Shown here piece by piece: positions 27,184 to 35,679 of a DNA stretch of 64,000 nt. The translations under genes were made by a program, and so were the position numbers. This DNA comes from JANQPX01 sp050633905. Lineage in GTDB: Bacteria > Pseudomonadota > Alphaproteobacteria > Geminicoccales > Geminicoccaceae. Under the pieces are notes generated by a model. It was not told the DNA's origin, made no database searches, and worked only from the letters and a program-made list of their open reading frames with translations. Within the stretch, counting starts at the first letter, position 1. Every line of letters starts with the position of its first letter. The stretch covers positions 1 through 64,000 of the forward strand of contig JBOEHJ010000072.1 of the NCBI GenBank assembly GCA_050633905.1. Direction: 5' to 3'.

Positions 27184-28059
27184 TTAGGACAGTCCTATCA
27201 TGGCACGTGCACGATCGGCTGCGTTGGTCAAGCCTCGGGCAGCCGATGCCTGGGACAGAACGGCGCGTGTTTCGTTCTCACCAAGACGGCGATAGCCCAT
27301 CGCGACGGCTTCGCGGCTCTTACCCGCTAAGGCGAGAATGAGCACCATGTTTCGTTGATGTGAAATCTGGGCATCCAGGGATTCAGTGACCTCGTTCATC
27401 ACATTGATGGCCGCGTCGAATCGATCGTTCAATGCATGGGAAAGAGCAAGATTGGTTTTGAGATCGAGATTGTTGGGTTCGATTTCGAGGCCGGCCTGAT
27501 AGGTTGCAAGCGCCCGATCATGCTGGCCGTCGACATCGAGGGCAGCACCCAGAGCGGAATAGCGATTAAGATTGGTGCTGTTGCCCTCTTGGATCAGCTG
27601 ATCCAGATACTGAATGCTTTTATCAACATTGCCGAGCTCGAGATAGGCAACACCAAGGCCGAGCAGGGCTTCAGGATTTTTAGGTGCTTTGGAAACGGCA
27701 CGCCGGAAAACGCCTGCAGCATGCTCCTTGGCACCGTTAGCGGAGAGAGCGTGGCCGAGTTTGGTCAGGACTTCGACATTGTCCGTCCTATTCGCCGCCT
27801 GCTGATAGATGGCTATTGCTGTCGTCAGTTCGCCGCGGTCTCGAAGGTTATCGGCGAGGCGAAGAGCCGATTCGACATCCTCGAATTTCGCAACCGGTTC
27901 AGCCCGCTGGGTGTTTGATGTTATGCTGCTGCATCCGGCGAGAACACTCACAAGCACCCCGCACACCAACACGGATTTCGTGGCGCCGAGGATGCCGCAT
28001 CTCATCCTTACGAGCTCGTTTGTCAGTGTAACCATCAGCTTAAACACCCCTAACTTCAT
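27184..28059 (-). CDS. TPR lipoprotein downstream of sctV
   Basis: 291-residue TadD-like protein with a lipobox (VLVSVLAGCSS) and then about five tetratricopeptide repeats (EALLGLGVAYLELGNVDKSIQYL and neighbours). The frame starts nine bases after the sctV stop, so it is probably the last gene of the minus-strand type III secretion operon. The N-region before the lipobox is long. A later ATG at 28005 would give a normal 25-residue signal but has AAGG directly abutting it. Lipoproteins in such operons can act as pilotins or assembly factors for the outer ring; that role is inference. Confidence 0.75.
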   Translation of the reverse strand: MKLGVFKLMVTLTNELVRMRCGILGATKSVLVCGVLVSVLAGCSSITSNTQRAEPVAKFEDVESALRLADNLRDRGELTTAIAIYQQAANRTDNVEVLTKLGHALSANGAKEHAAGVFRRAVSKAPKNPEALLGLGVAYLELGNVDKSIQYLDQLIQEGNSTNLNRYSALGAALDVDGQHDRALATYQAGLEIEPNNLDLKTNLALSHALNDRFDAAINVMNEVTESLDAQISHQRNMVLILALAGKSREAVAMGYRRLGENETRAVLSQASAARGLTNAADRARAMIGLS

Positions 28060-28068
28060 CGTACCTGA

Positions 28069-30216
28069 TCAATCAGCCGCATCAGCGTCGGCTGTTTCAG
28101 TCGTTGCTTGTATCCGTTTCGCAGGCGGGCTGACCCGCCCTCGCGCCACATTATCCATTCTTATCGTGACAACCGGTTGAACCGTGAATTCAGGTGCTAG
28201 GTCCTGGAATGACAGAACTGGCACCCGGATATTGTTCTTGATCAGTAAAGACCTCAGAAAGCGCCGTACATCAAGGGAGGTCAAGACCACCGGGCGGACA
28301 TTATCGGCCGCTAACCGTTCGGCATGCTGGTGAAAGGTCGAAAGCAGCCTCGCACCATCGTCATCCGATAAGGCGAGATAGCCACCAACCGAAGTCTGTC
28401 GAATGGCCTGGCGCAGGACCTGTTCGACATCCCGTTCTAAAAGAAAAGCGTGCAGCACCTTTTGCTGATCGGCATAGCTGTTGCAGATCTGGCGTTTCAA
28501 GGCTGAGCGGACATATTCGGCTAGGAGAACGACATCCTGTTCCTTGTTGCCCCACTCGATTAGGGCATCGAGCACGATCCGGAGATTGCGGATCGAGACG
28601 CCTTCGTCAAGCAGGCGCCTGAAGATGTCGGCCATCTTTTGAATAGGAACGACTTTTTGCGCCTCGCGCACCAGGTCGCCGTAATTGCTGTCGACTGTCG
28701 CTAAAATGGCATGAGTTTCCTGAACCCCGATGAACTGCGAGGCATAGCGGGTAAGTGTGTAGCGCACGCAGGCGATCAGACATTCGGCTGTATCCATATA
28801 ACCAATGCTGGCATCGTCCATTTTTGCTCGATGAGCCTCATCGACCCAGATGGTTCGAGCGCGTTCCAAGAACGGACCGCCTTCTTCACCAGTTAGGTCC
28901 GCTAGCTCCAGATGATCGGGTTCGTCGCATAGCAGGAGTCTACCTAAGGGAAGCTTGCCATCGTCCATAGCGACATTGTCGAGTTCGACCTGGTAGCGGC
29001 AACCCTTTAGTCCCTGATCAAGATGCATGTGAATATGCGGGAAGGGCAGCCCCAATTTTTCGAACAGCAATTTCCGTACCCGCTGGAGGCGTGGCTCGAA
29101 GCTCGCGGGATCGACCGTCGACATCAGCTCGGATGAAAGGCGAAGGCCGATGACCTCTTGGCTGGGCAGAGCGGCTGGCGTTTCTTCGGCAGCAAGCGCT
29201 TCTTGGGCAAGGCGCTCATCCTCGATCACCGCCTCCTTGCGATCCCGCATATGAAGGAGAATGCCCGTGCCGCCTAAAATGGCAGCCAGCAGCCAGAAGA
29301 TGGCGGTCGGGAAGCCGGGCACAAGGCCAAGGCCGATCAGGACGATGGCTGCCAGCCTTAGCGTTCGTGAGTTGTGAACGAGCTGGCTGGCGATGTCGCT
29401 GCCTAGATTTTTGGTATCTTCGGCGGTGACGCGGGTGACAATCGTGCCAGCCGTGATCGACATGAACAGGGCCGGGATCTGCGCAACGAGGCCGTCACCA
29501 ACGGTCAGGAGGGCATAGACCTGGAGCGCTTCGCCCATCGGCATGCCATGTTGCAATGTCCCCACCATCAGCCCACCGAGCAGGTTGACTGCGATGATCA
29601 CCAACCCAGCAATGGCGTCGCCCTTCACGAATTTCATTGCGCCATCCATGGCGCCGTAAAGCTGGCTTTCCTTTTGTAGGCTGAGACGCCGGCGTTTGGC
29701 TTCGACCTGATCGATATCACCGTTGCGAAGATCGGCATCGATGCTCATCTGACGGCCGGGCAGCGCATCCAAGGTAAACCTGGCACTGACCTCGGCGACA
29801 CGTTCTGAACCTTTAGTGATCACCACGAACTGAACCACGGTGATGATCAGGAAGACGACCAGACCGACGATCAGATTGCCGGCAATCACAAACTCGCCAA
29901 ACGTGCTGACGATCTGCCCGGCATCTGCCTGAACGAGAATGAGGCGCGTTGTGCTGATCGAAAGGGAGAGGCGAAAGACCGTCGAGATCAGGATGACCGA
30001 TGGCAGTGTCGAAAACTCGACCGGGTCCTTCAGGTAGATGCCGACCATCAAAAGAAGAACGGTCAGGCTAATATTGATGGCCAGCAGAAGGTCGATCACC
30101 ACGGTCGGCAGCGGCAGGATCATCATGATGATGGTCATTACCATCAGCACGACCAGGATGAGATCCTGACGTCCCGTCAGCTTATTAAGCCATGCCTTGA
30201 TGATCGGTGGCATCAT
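28069..30216 (-). CDS. sctV: SctV, type III secretion export gate
   Basis: Major export-gate protein (YscV/LcrD/FlhA family), 715 residues, forming a nonameric ring at the base of the injectisome. The N-terminal membrane half has about eight helices (LTVLLLMVGIYLKDPVEFST near residue 50). The conserved FHIPEP-type signature lies at RFTLDALPGRQMSIDADL near 145. The C-terminal cytoplasmic domain (about 350-690) is complete. Type III secretion rather than flagellar identity follows from the neighbours, all injectisome genes. The start ATG overlaps the sctY stop. The order sctX-sctY-sctV is that of Yersinia-type systems. Confidence 0.95.
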   Translation of the reverse strand: MMPPIIKAWLNKLTGRQDLILVVLMVMTIIMMILPLPTVVIDLLLAINISLTVLLLMVGIYLKDPVEFSTLPSVILISTVFRLSLSISTTRLILVQADAGQIVSTFGEFVIAGNLIVGLVVFLIITVVQFVVITKGSERVAEVSARFTLDALPGRQMSIDADLRNGDIDQVEAKRRRLSLQKESQLYGAMDGAMKFVKGDAIAGLVIIAVNLLGGLMVGTLQHGMPMGEALQVYALLTVGDGLVAQIPALFMSITAGTIVTRVTAEDTKNLGSDIASQLVHNSRTLRLAAIVLIGLGLVPGFPTAIFWLLAAILGGTGILLHMRDRKEAVIEDERLAQEALAAEETPAALPSQEVIGLRLSSELMSTVDPASFEPRLQRVRKLLFEKLGLPFPHIHMHLDQGLKGCRYQVELDNVAMDDGKLPLGRLLLCDEPDHLELADLTGEEGGPFLERARTIWVDEAHRAKMDDASIGYMDTAECLIACVRYTLTRYASQFIGVQETHAILATVDSNYGDLVREAQKVVPIQKMADIFRRLLDEGVSIRNLRIVLDALIEWGNKEQDVVLLAEYVRSALKRQICNSYADQQKVLHAFLLERDVEQVLRQAIRQTSVGGYLALSDDDGARLLSTFHQHAERLAADNVRPVVLTSLDVRRFLRSLLIKNNIRVPVLSFQDLAPEFTVQPVVTIRMDNVARGRVSPPAKRIQATTETADADAAD

Positions 30217-30650
30217 TCGCCGGTCACCGCATAAATGTTGTGGTCGGGTCCTGTCTCATCGATCTCGAGTTCTGGCGTTACCGGATCAGGTGACGTCGCA
30301 AGCTCAGCCAGCGGCTCAATCCCGGAATTGCGTGCATCGACGAATTGACGGAACAACGCCTTGGCTTCGTCCGGCCTGCCCGCATGGAGAAGCGCCCTCG
30401 CTTTCAAGAGCCAATGCATCGGCCCGGCTGCCGGCTCCCGATCGATCTGCTCGAGCCTGTCGATTACCTCCAAGGCCTCTTCGGCCGCGCCATTGACGAT
30501 GAAGGCGAAGGCGAGCGTCCGCATCAGGCCAGGGTCATTCGGTACGCGCCTTGCCGCCAGCATCATCAGCGACAGGGCTCGACGGTTCTGGCCATGGCGC
30601 AGGTAGAGAAAGGCCAAAGCATGGAGGAGGTCTTTTTGCTCAGGTGTCAT
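30213..30650 (-). CDS. sctY: SctY-like TPR chaperone
   Basis: 145-residue protein built of tetratricopeptide-like repeats (LLHALAFLYLRHGQNRRAL, DPGLMRTLAFAFIVNGAAEE) with an acidic C-terminal tail. In Yersinia YscY is a TPR chaperone of YscX, and both interact with the export gate YscV. Size, fold and its place between the sctX-like gene and sctV give the assignment; primary sequence similarity alone would be weak. It overlaps sctV by four bases and follows the sctX-like gene by 12 bases. Confidence 0.75.
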   Translation of the reverse strand: MTPEQKDLLHALAFLYLRHGQNRRALSLMMLAARRVPNDPGLMRTLAFAFIVNGAAEEALEVIDRLEQIDREPAAGPMHWLLKARALLHAGRPDEAKALFRQFVDARNSGIEPLAELATSPDPVTPELEIDETGPDHNIYAVTGE

Positions 30651-30662
30651 CGGGTGACCAAC

Positions 30663-31043
30663 TCATTGATCCACCAGGCTGTTGAGATATTTCCAAAGGA
30701 GCCGATGTTTCTTCACTTCATGACGCAGCACCAGACTGCCGAGCCGATCGATTTGATCCTCGCAGTCTTCGGGATCGCCAAGTTCATCAGCGAGATCTTC
30801 GAGCACGCCGAGATAGCGGCTGCCCTCGAACAGACCAGGGTTGTCGAGCTTGGGCATGATGAAGGCGAAGATCTCGTCCACCAGCCCATCGCGCGAGGCC
30901 TGCCCCTCTTCGACCGATGTCGGATCCCGCCAAACCGGCTGAAAACGTTCGAGCTGGGCACGACTTGCATGTGCACGATTGCTTCGCTGAACGCGCTCAA
31001 GGGCACGGTCTAGGCGAACTGGCTCCGTTCTCATGGTCGACAT
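30663..31043 (-). CDS. sctX: SctX-like early secretion substrate
   Basis: 126-residue hydrophilic, mostly helical protein. Its position (X-Y-V order), its length (YscX 122) and its C-terminal helix (KKHRLLWKYLNSLVDQ), comparable to the end of YscX, suggest SctX, an early exported protein needed for needle assembly. GGGAGAG abuts the first ATG, so the second ATG at 31034 may be the true start. Sequence similarity is marginal, so the call leans on synteny with the TPR chaperone and export gate. Confidence 0.65.
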   Translation of the reverse strand: MSTMRTEPVRLDRALERVQRSNRAHASRAQLERFQPVWRDPTSVEEGQASRDGLVDEIFAFIMPKLDNPGLFEGSRYLGVLEDLADELGDPEDCEDQIDRLGSLVLRHEVKKHRLLWKYLNSLVDQ

Positions 31044-31112
31044 CTCTCCCGCTCGATCTTTTGATTTGAGGCCGGTCTAAGCCAGATCACAGCATCGTAG
31101 CTGTGCTTTGGA

Positions 31113-32063
31113 TCACAAGCTGATCGCATAAGTTTGATCGCCCCGACGCAACGTGATCTGCTCGGCGTCGATGCGATCGATCCGCCAACCATTGCCGAGA
31201 TCAGCCCCTTCGAAATACCGTCTGCCGCCAGCCATCAGATAAGGGCTGCTGCCCACCCAGATCGCCTCGATGGCAAGCTTGGGCGGCTTCACTTTTTCAC
31301 GTGCCCCGACATTGGGCATTAAAGGAATCTTATGACCATAAGTGCTATCGAACCAGATCTGCACCGATTGCCAATCCGGCATCTTCTCAGTTTCAATGTC
31401 TCCATCAGCGACCAGATGATCTTTCCGAACGATGACGTCGATGGTATCGAGCGTTGCCGTGGCAAGTTTATCTCGAAGTTCGGCGGCTGCCTGATCCATG
31501 GTAACCATGGGGGCGCTTGATTTTGTAATTGCGTCGGCCGATGGCGTTTTACTGGCCATCTCGGTGTCGACTGCATCTTCATTGGATCGAAGGACGGGGT
31601 CCGATGATCCGCCTTCAATGGCTGCTTGATTTTCGCTTTTCGGGGAGGGACGCGAAAAGGTGCTGGAAAGCGGGCCGATCGCATACAAGCCGACGACAAG
31701 AAGAAGGCCTGCAGCCATCGCGCCTATTGCCAAACGCTTGCGCCGCTTGCTTTGCTCGGCGTCTTTCGGCGCGCGAATGCTAATACTGGCCTCGCCGATT
31801 TGAAACGTTGCCGGCAGGTTCAGATTGCGCTCATCCCCAGGTTCCAGATGCCCGTTTTCGCCATCGACTGAAATGGGCCCCTTGTTGGGCTCCAGGCGCA
31901 GACCAACATCATCAATCTCGAAGATGGCATGGTCTCGTATGATACCGGGATCGGAAAGAACGATATCGGCACTGAGTTCGCTGCCGATCGTGTAAATGCC
32001 TGGCCCCAGGCGCTGCACCGCACCGGCATGAAGGCCATTTTCAATGATAATGGTAAACGCCAA
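31113..32063 (-). CDS. sctD: SctD, inner-membrane ring protein
   Basis: Outer of the two inner-membrane rings of the injectisome (YscD/PrgH family), 316 residues from the TTG at 32063, which has AAGGG 7 bases upstream; a TTG at 32084 is the longer alternative. An N-terminal FHA domain (GIYTIGSELSADIVLSD) is followed by a single transmembrane helix (AIGAMAAGLLLVVGLYAI, about residues 111-130). A low-complexity linker and a short periplasmic part come next, ending in the conserved RRYFEGADLGNGWRIDRID strands. The protein is about 100 residues shorter than YscD, so one or more ring-building modules seem absent. Confidence 0.87.
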   Translation of the reverse strand: MAFTIIIENGLHAGAVQRLGPGIYTIGSELSADIVLSDPGIIRDHAIFEIDDVGLRLEPNKGPISVDGENGHLEPGDERNLNLPATFQIGEASISIRAPKDAEQSKRRKRLAIGAMAAGLLLVVGLYAIGPLSSTFSRPSPKSENQAAIEGGSSDPVLRSNEDAVDTEMASKTPSADAITKSSAPMVTMDQAAAELRDKLATATLDTIDVIVRKDHLVADGDIETEKMPDWQSVQIWFDSTYGHKIPLMPNVGAREKVKPPKLAIEAIWVGSSPYLMAGGRRYFEGADLGNGWRIDRIDAEQITLRRGDQTYAISL

Positions 32064-32157
32064 CGGACGGCCCTTTTTTATCAAGAGAGCAGTCGCTCAA
32101 AACGAAACGGCGGCCGACCTTTGGTAAGGCCGACCGCCGATAACCAATAAGCTAACC

Positions 32158-32376
32158 TTACACGCTTGTGCGTGCGGCAGCCTGTTTGGCGGCACCGAGT
32201 TCTTCTTGCCTCTCGGTACGTGTCGCGTCTTGCTCCAAGCGCTTCTCCGCAGCCGCGGTCATCCTGGCCAAAGCCGCGTCGAAGGCTGCAGTGCTAGCGG
32301 CACCATCAGGAGCTCCTGATGGCGTTGATGGCGGGGTAGAATTCCCATTAGTGTTGCCTGTTACAGTCCCACTCAT
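32158..32376 (-). CDS. 72-aa protein in the sctF position, unknown
   Basis: Small protein with a Ser/Thr/Gly/Pro/Asn-rich first third and a charged helical remainder (AAFDAALARMTAAAEKRLEQ). AAGGGA 8 bases before the ATG supports translation. It follows the sctE-like gene by three bases, exactly where Ysc operons carry the needle gene sctF, and precedes sctD. It lacks the hydrophobic C-terminal helix of known needle subunits, so a needle identity is not supported. It resembles in length and layout the 71-aa protein encoded at 34034. A secreted structural or accessory component is likely. Confidence 0.65.
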   Translation of the reverse strand: MSGTVTGNTNGNSTPPSTPSGAPDGAASTAAFDAALARMTAAAEKRLEQDATRTERQEELGAAKQAAARTSV

Positions 32377-32379
32377 CGT

Positions 32380-32619
32380 CTATTCCCTTTCCTGCTGTGC
32401 TTGCCAGAGAACTGGCAACAAATTTTGTCCCATACCAAAAGCTGCAAGCAGTGCACCGAGCATCTTTGCATCTTCCGAACTAACGCCGGCATCCAAAGCT
32501 CTCCGACACGCTGCCGCTGCTGCATCGATTTGACTGCGTGCTTCGTGCAACGCCTTGCCATCTGGATCATCCGCGAATTTGCGGTCTAGATCGACGATAC
32601 TAGAAGCAAGCTCATCCAT
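32380..32619 (-). CDS. sctE: SctE-like needle co-chaperone
   Basis: 79-residue two-helix protein. The segment AAAAACRRALDAGVSSEDAK, followed by a second helix, lines up with the two helices of Pseudomonas PscE (AALAECRRELARGACPEQY region, recalled by eye). PscE and YscE hold the needle subunit with SctG before export. GAGG 7 bases before the ATG is a good ribosome site. It is the first gene of the minus-strand operon, and the sctG-like partner heads the divergent operon. Small size keeps confidence moderate. Confidence 0.6.
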   Translation of the reverse strand: MDELASSIVDLDRKFADDPDGKALHEARSQIDAAAAACRRALDAGVSSEDAKMLGALLAAFGMGQNLLPVLWQAQQERE

Positions 32620-32970
32620 CTCGACACCTCAGAGTCTTAAGAAAACTAAATCGCTTACAGCTTCGATATCCACGGCGGTATGGAAACCATGTCTGATGAA
32701 TAACGTCAAATAAAAAACAGCTTTTTCAGCGTAATTACTCTACAAGTTGCCACGCAGGGAATGTTTTCGCTTATTGGAGTTAGGATTTCCCTTTCAAATT
32801 GAACCGTTTGACGGCTTTTCTACTCAAAATACTATTGTTTTGCTGTTGATTTATTTCGCTGGCATCGCTAGTAATCAACGCCGACATTGGATCATGCTGA
32901 TCGGTGCCTAGAACGTTTCGCTTTCTGGAATGTAGATCTTTCACCTTCTCGGAATAGCTGCGCGAAATTC
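32620..32970. other. divergent promoter region of the type III secretion locus
   Basis: 351 bases, AT-rich, between the two divergent type III secretion operons, and therefore expected to control both. One candidate sigma-70 promoter toward sctC is listed separately. I did not find a convincing hrp, tts or ExsA-type box, and no AraC or sigma factor gene lies beside it. Confidence 0.5.
32808..32835 (+). promoter_or_regulatory. candidate sigma-70 promoter upstream of sctC
   Basis: TTGACG at 32808-32813 and TACTAT at 32830-32835 are spaced by 16 bases, close to the housekeeping consensus. They lie in the AT-rich divergent region about 135 bases before the sctC start. Support is by motif only. 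Confidence 0.33.
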
Positions 32971-33552
32971 ATGAAAATCGGTATTGGCGTCAGAAATATT
33001 TGTTTGGTCAGCGGACTTGGCGTCGTCATGCTGGTATCTGGCGTCGCGTCGGCTGAAGAAGGCCGTTGGGGGCAAGTCTCTTACCCTTACACCGTTATTG
33101 ATCAAGATGTGCAGGATGCTCTGGCCGAGCTTGGACGTAATCTGGAAGTCGGTGTTGACATCAGTGATGAAGTTGAAGGGCGCCTTGTCGGTCCCTGGTC
33201 ATCATCGACTGTTGATGACTTTCTTGCGCGCACTGCTGACGAGTTGGATATCGAGTGGTTCTTTGAAGGTCGTCGCCTGTTTGTTTCATCGCGTTCTGAA
33301 TCGATCAGGCAATTATTGCCGCTGAATGGGGTGCAGCCGGAGGCGTGGAAAGCATCACTCGACAAGCTCGGCATCAGTAATGATCGTTTTCCGGTCACTA
33401 TCGATCCTGCTCAGGATATGGCGCTGGTCTCTGGTCCGCCTAAGTTTGTTGCTCTCGTCGCGCAGTCTTTGCCTGCTACGAAGGCAGCCTCCGCTCCGGT
33501 CGGTCGGGTCAATGTGATCTATGGCCGTAATAGTCGTGGAGATTCGTCTTGA
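32971..33552 (+). CDS. sctC: SctC N-terminal part (RhcC1-like split secretin)
   Basis: 193-residue secreted protein with a signal peptide ending near GVASA (residue 27). It carries the N0 and N1 domains of a type III secretin: YTVIDQDVQDALAELGRNLEV and the LVGPWSSSTVDDFLARTA strand-helix, then a region like that before the ring domains. It then stops. Full SctC proteins are 550-700 residues, and the membrane channel domain is absent from this window. In rhizobia the secretin is encoded as two genes, rhcC1 and rhcC2; this protein corresponds to RhcC1. The ATG at 32971 is preferred over an upstream TTG because it begins the signal peptide. Confidence 0.83.
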   Translation: MKIGIGVRNICLVSGLGVVMLVSGVASAEEGRWGQVSYPYTVIDQDVQDALAELGRNLEVGVDISDEVEGRLVGPWSSSTVDDFLARTADELDIEWFFEGRRLFVSSRSESIRQLLPLNGVQPEAWKASLDKLGISNDRFPVTIDPAQDMALVSGPPKFVALVAQSLPATKAASAPVGRVNVIYGRNSRGDSS

Positions 33553-33992
33553 TCGATCCCTCTCTGCCGGACGGGCAGTTAAGTCCAGGGGATGCTGACC
33601 TCTTGGGTCATCGCCCATCTTATCAGCCGGAGACGGCAGATCTCCAGTTGCTGGCCGAAATCGGACTTTCTGCTGCCATCAAAGGCGATGCCGAGGTTTC
33701 GAGGCCGATTTTCGAAGCGTTGGCTCTTTGGCGGCCCGATCATCCGATCTCGGCGATTGGCATGGCGCTGGCCTTGATATCGGAAGGCGAGGTCGAGTCG
33801 GCGATCAGTCTTCTGAAGCCAGCCATGCAAATCGAGCCTCTTTCCTCGGAGGTTGCTGCGATTTTATTGCTTGCGTTAACACTGGCCGAGCGCTGGGACG
33901 AAGCGCGAGTCCTGAAGAAGACGTTGCTCAATGGACCCGATGGTCCAAGCAAGATGATTGCGCTGCGGTTGGCACCAATCATCGATGCATAA
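33549..33992 (+). CDS. SctG/HrpB1-like TPR protein
   Basis: 147-residue helical-repeat protein (LLAEIGLSAAIKGDAEVSRP, HPISAIGMALALISEGEVES) of the type found as needle chaperones or HrpB1-like proteins in type III loci. The TTG start at 33549 overlaps the TGA of sctC, with GGAG 7 bases upstream, so translation is coupled. Position after the secretin gene, and the presence of an sctE-like gene in the divergent operon, suggest SctG. Primary sequence identity is too low to be certain between SctG and HrpB1. Confidence 0.65.
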   Translation: MIDPSLPDGQLSPGDADLLGHRPSYQPETADLQLLAEIGLSAAIKGDAEVSRPIFEALALWRPDHPISAIGMALALISEGEVESAISLLKPAMQIEPLSSEVAAILLLALTLAERWDEARVLKKTLLNGPDGPSKMIALRLAPIIDA

Positions 33993-34033
33993 CGAGACGC
34001 TCAATCATCGTTTTTTTTTAACTGGAGGATGAT

Positions 34034-34249
34034 ATGGACCCGTCAAATCCTACGCAAAACGCTCAACCCACCAACAACAGCACCAGCACTGGAACCGAAG
34101 TTCAAAGCGGTGGTGAAGATCAGGCGGCGAAGTTTGAGCAGGCCTTTTATGATCAGCTTTCCATGAACGCAGTATTCGATGGTTATGGCGAAGAGCAGAA
34201 ATTGAGATCAGAGCAGAAAGAACGAGAAAACAACGATCGCACTGTCTAG
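34034..34249 (+). CDS. 71-aa protein of the type III locus, unknown
   Basis: Small protein with a very strong ribosome site (GGAGGATGAT before the ATG). The first 28 residues are rich in Asn, Thr, Ser and Gln, as in type III secreted proteins. The rest is charged and helical (AAKFEQAFYDQLSMNAVFD, then EEQKLRSEQKERENN). Length and layout resemble the 72-aa protein at 32158, including an AxFxxA start to the helix. It lacks the C-terminal hydrophobic helix and the central turn of known needle subunits. It could be an unusual needle, an inner-rod partner or an early substrate. Confidence 0.65.
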   Translation: MDPSNPTQNAQPTNNSTSTGTEVQSGGEDQAAKFEQAFYDQLSMNAVFDGYGEEQKLRSEQKERENNDRTV

Positions 34250-35046
34250 CACGGGCTTTTCCGCATGAAGTCACGCTTGGGACCGAATGATTTCGGATAG
34301 CTGTGGTGGTTTTGTGTAAAATAGGCTAGAACAGTTCAGCGAGTTGGTTCTTTATTTTGATTAAGAAAGCAAAAACGACAGATCGATGACGGAAGTTAGG
34401 ACCATAAAGAAGCGATCTGCGGATCGCGGCCAGCGCCAGGGCGGTAAGCGTCGCCCCTTGGCTTGGTCTGTCCTGCTCCGTTCCGTGTTGGCCGAAACAG
34501 GGTTGTTGCGCCGTGTCGTGCGCTCCCTGTCGGTCAAACTCGGTCATGCCGCACGCTATCAAGTTTCAAGATTTCTTTCCTTCCTGTTTTCACCTTTCAG
34601 GCCGATGATGCTGGCGGGCTTGCGCTGCGCTGGTGCCGGTGGTGGCGGTCCGGGGCACTAATCCCCGAGACGGTGCATTGGTCGGTCTGGACGCCGATGC
34701 GCTGTGATACACGATCACCACCTTCCGAAAGTTGCCATCTCTCGGAGAGATCCACGACCTAGACTTGTTCTTGATGCTCAAATTGTCGTTTTGACCCATG
34801 CGGAAACATTCCCTCCATCTGCAGGTGTCATATCCCAAACTCGGCGGTTTCGATGCTCGGACAAGAAAATGTCAAAATGGATCAGGATGCGTGATCACCA
34901 TCACAGTCAGTGTGCCGTCTCGTTTCTAGTTTTCCCGGAGAAAGACCTGAAGATCCAAGTAAAAAGTCCAAGACAGACAAAGCTGAACAAACAAGTAATC
35001 AAAGCAAAAAGAGCGATACCAAATTCAGAAGAAGTGAGGGACGTTC
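34250..35046. other. 797-base gap inside the type III operon, no convincing gene
   Basis: A long stretch between the 71-aa gene and sctI. ORFs such as 34386-34661 (91 codons, Arg-rich) and 34704-35057 exist, but they overlap one another, lack clear ribosome sites and resemble no family I know. I searched by eye for a needle-like pattern and found none. It may be a decayed gene or a regulatory spacer. Confidence 0.4.
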
Positions 35047-35625
35047 ATGGCCATTGATCCAATCGCAGCGACTGGCGGTGCCGCATCCAAGATGCCGATT
35101 GAAGCCGATGCCGCAGCACAGAGCCATGCAGCCGTCGATAGCGGCGCTCAACAAACATCTCCGGCGGTCGGATCAAGCGAAACGATCAATCTGTTCGACT
35201 ATGCCAGCCAACAGGGTGATCGGTCGTTGCCGATGGATGCGCTGAGTGCTGAGGGCAAAGCAGAGCATTTCGCTAACCCAACGACCCTTGGTGAGGAAGT
35301 ATTAAATTACCTCGAAGGCTTTCATAAGCGCGCCGCTGATTATCAGCCGTTCTCCGAGCGCATGGCTGCAGAGCAGCAGTCAACTTCCACCGCGATGCTT
35401 ACCCCGAATGGACCGGCATCGACGATGCCGAACCAGACCTCATCGCTTTCCGCCGTTGGTTCCACCGGTGCCGATCAGGCCAACGGGACCGCGTCCGAAA
35501 TGCACTTCGAAACGGTTCTGGAAGTCATGCAGGAAGCTGGCATGAGGCATACCGAAACCAATCTGGTGTCGAATATCGGCCAGCAATTTTCTAAGGCCAT
35601 GAATACGCTGATGCGCGGACAATAA
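35047..35625 (+). CDS. sctI: SctI inner-rod protein
   Basis: 192-residue protein whose C-terminal 55 residues (FETVLEVMQEAGMRHTETNL, ending AMNTLMRGQ) match the amphipathic helix and end of SctI/YscI/NolB inner-rod proteins. These line the export channel below the needle. The N-terminal 130 residues are Ala/Ser/Thr/Gln-rich and probably flexible. Position directly before sctJ is standard for both Ysc and rhizobial operons, where NolB sits before rhcJ. The ATG at 35047 follows a GAAGTGAGGG ribosome site. Confidence 0.8.
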   Translation: MAIDPIAATGGAASKMPIEADAAAQSHAAVDSGAQQTSPAVGSSETINLFDYASQQGDRSLPMDALSAEGKAEHFANPTTLGEEVLNYLEGFHKRAADYQPFSERMAAEQQSTSTAMLTPNGPASTMPNQTSSLSAVGSTGADQANGTASEMHFETVLEVMQEAGMRHTETNLVSNIGQQFSKAMNTLMRGQ

Positions 35626-35679
35626 ACCCGGCGGTTCGACGGGGCACTATCCAGCCTGCTGACATATTGGAACGGAACA

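Noticed and set aside
32620..32970. Search for tts or hrp boxes in the divergent type III promoter region
   Set aside because: No sequence matched these regulatory motifs well enough to report.
34386..34661. 91-codon ORF considered as a missing type III gene (needle or regulator)
   Set aside because: It is Arg-rich with a Gly-rich end, has no good ribosome site, and lacks the central turn and hydrophobic end helix of needle proteins.
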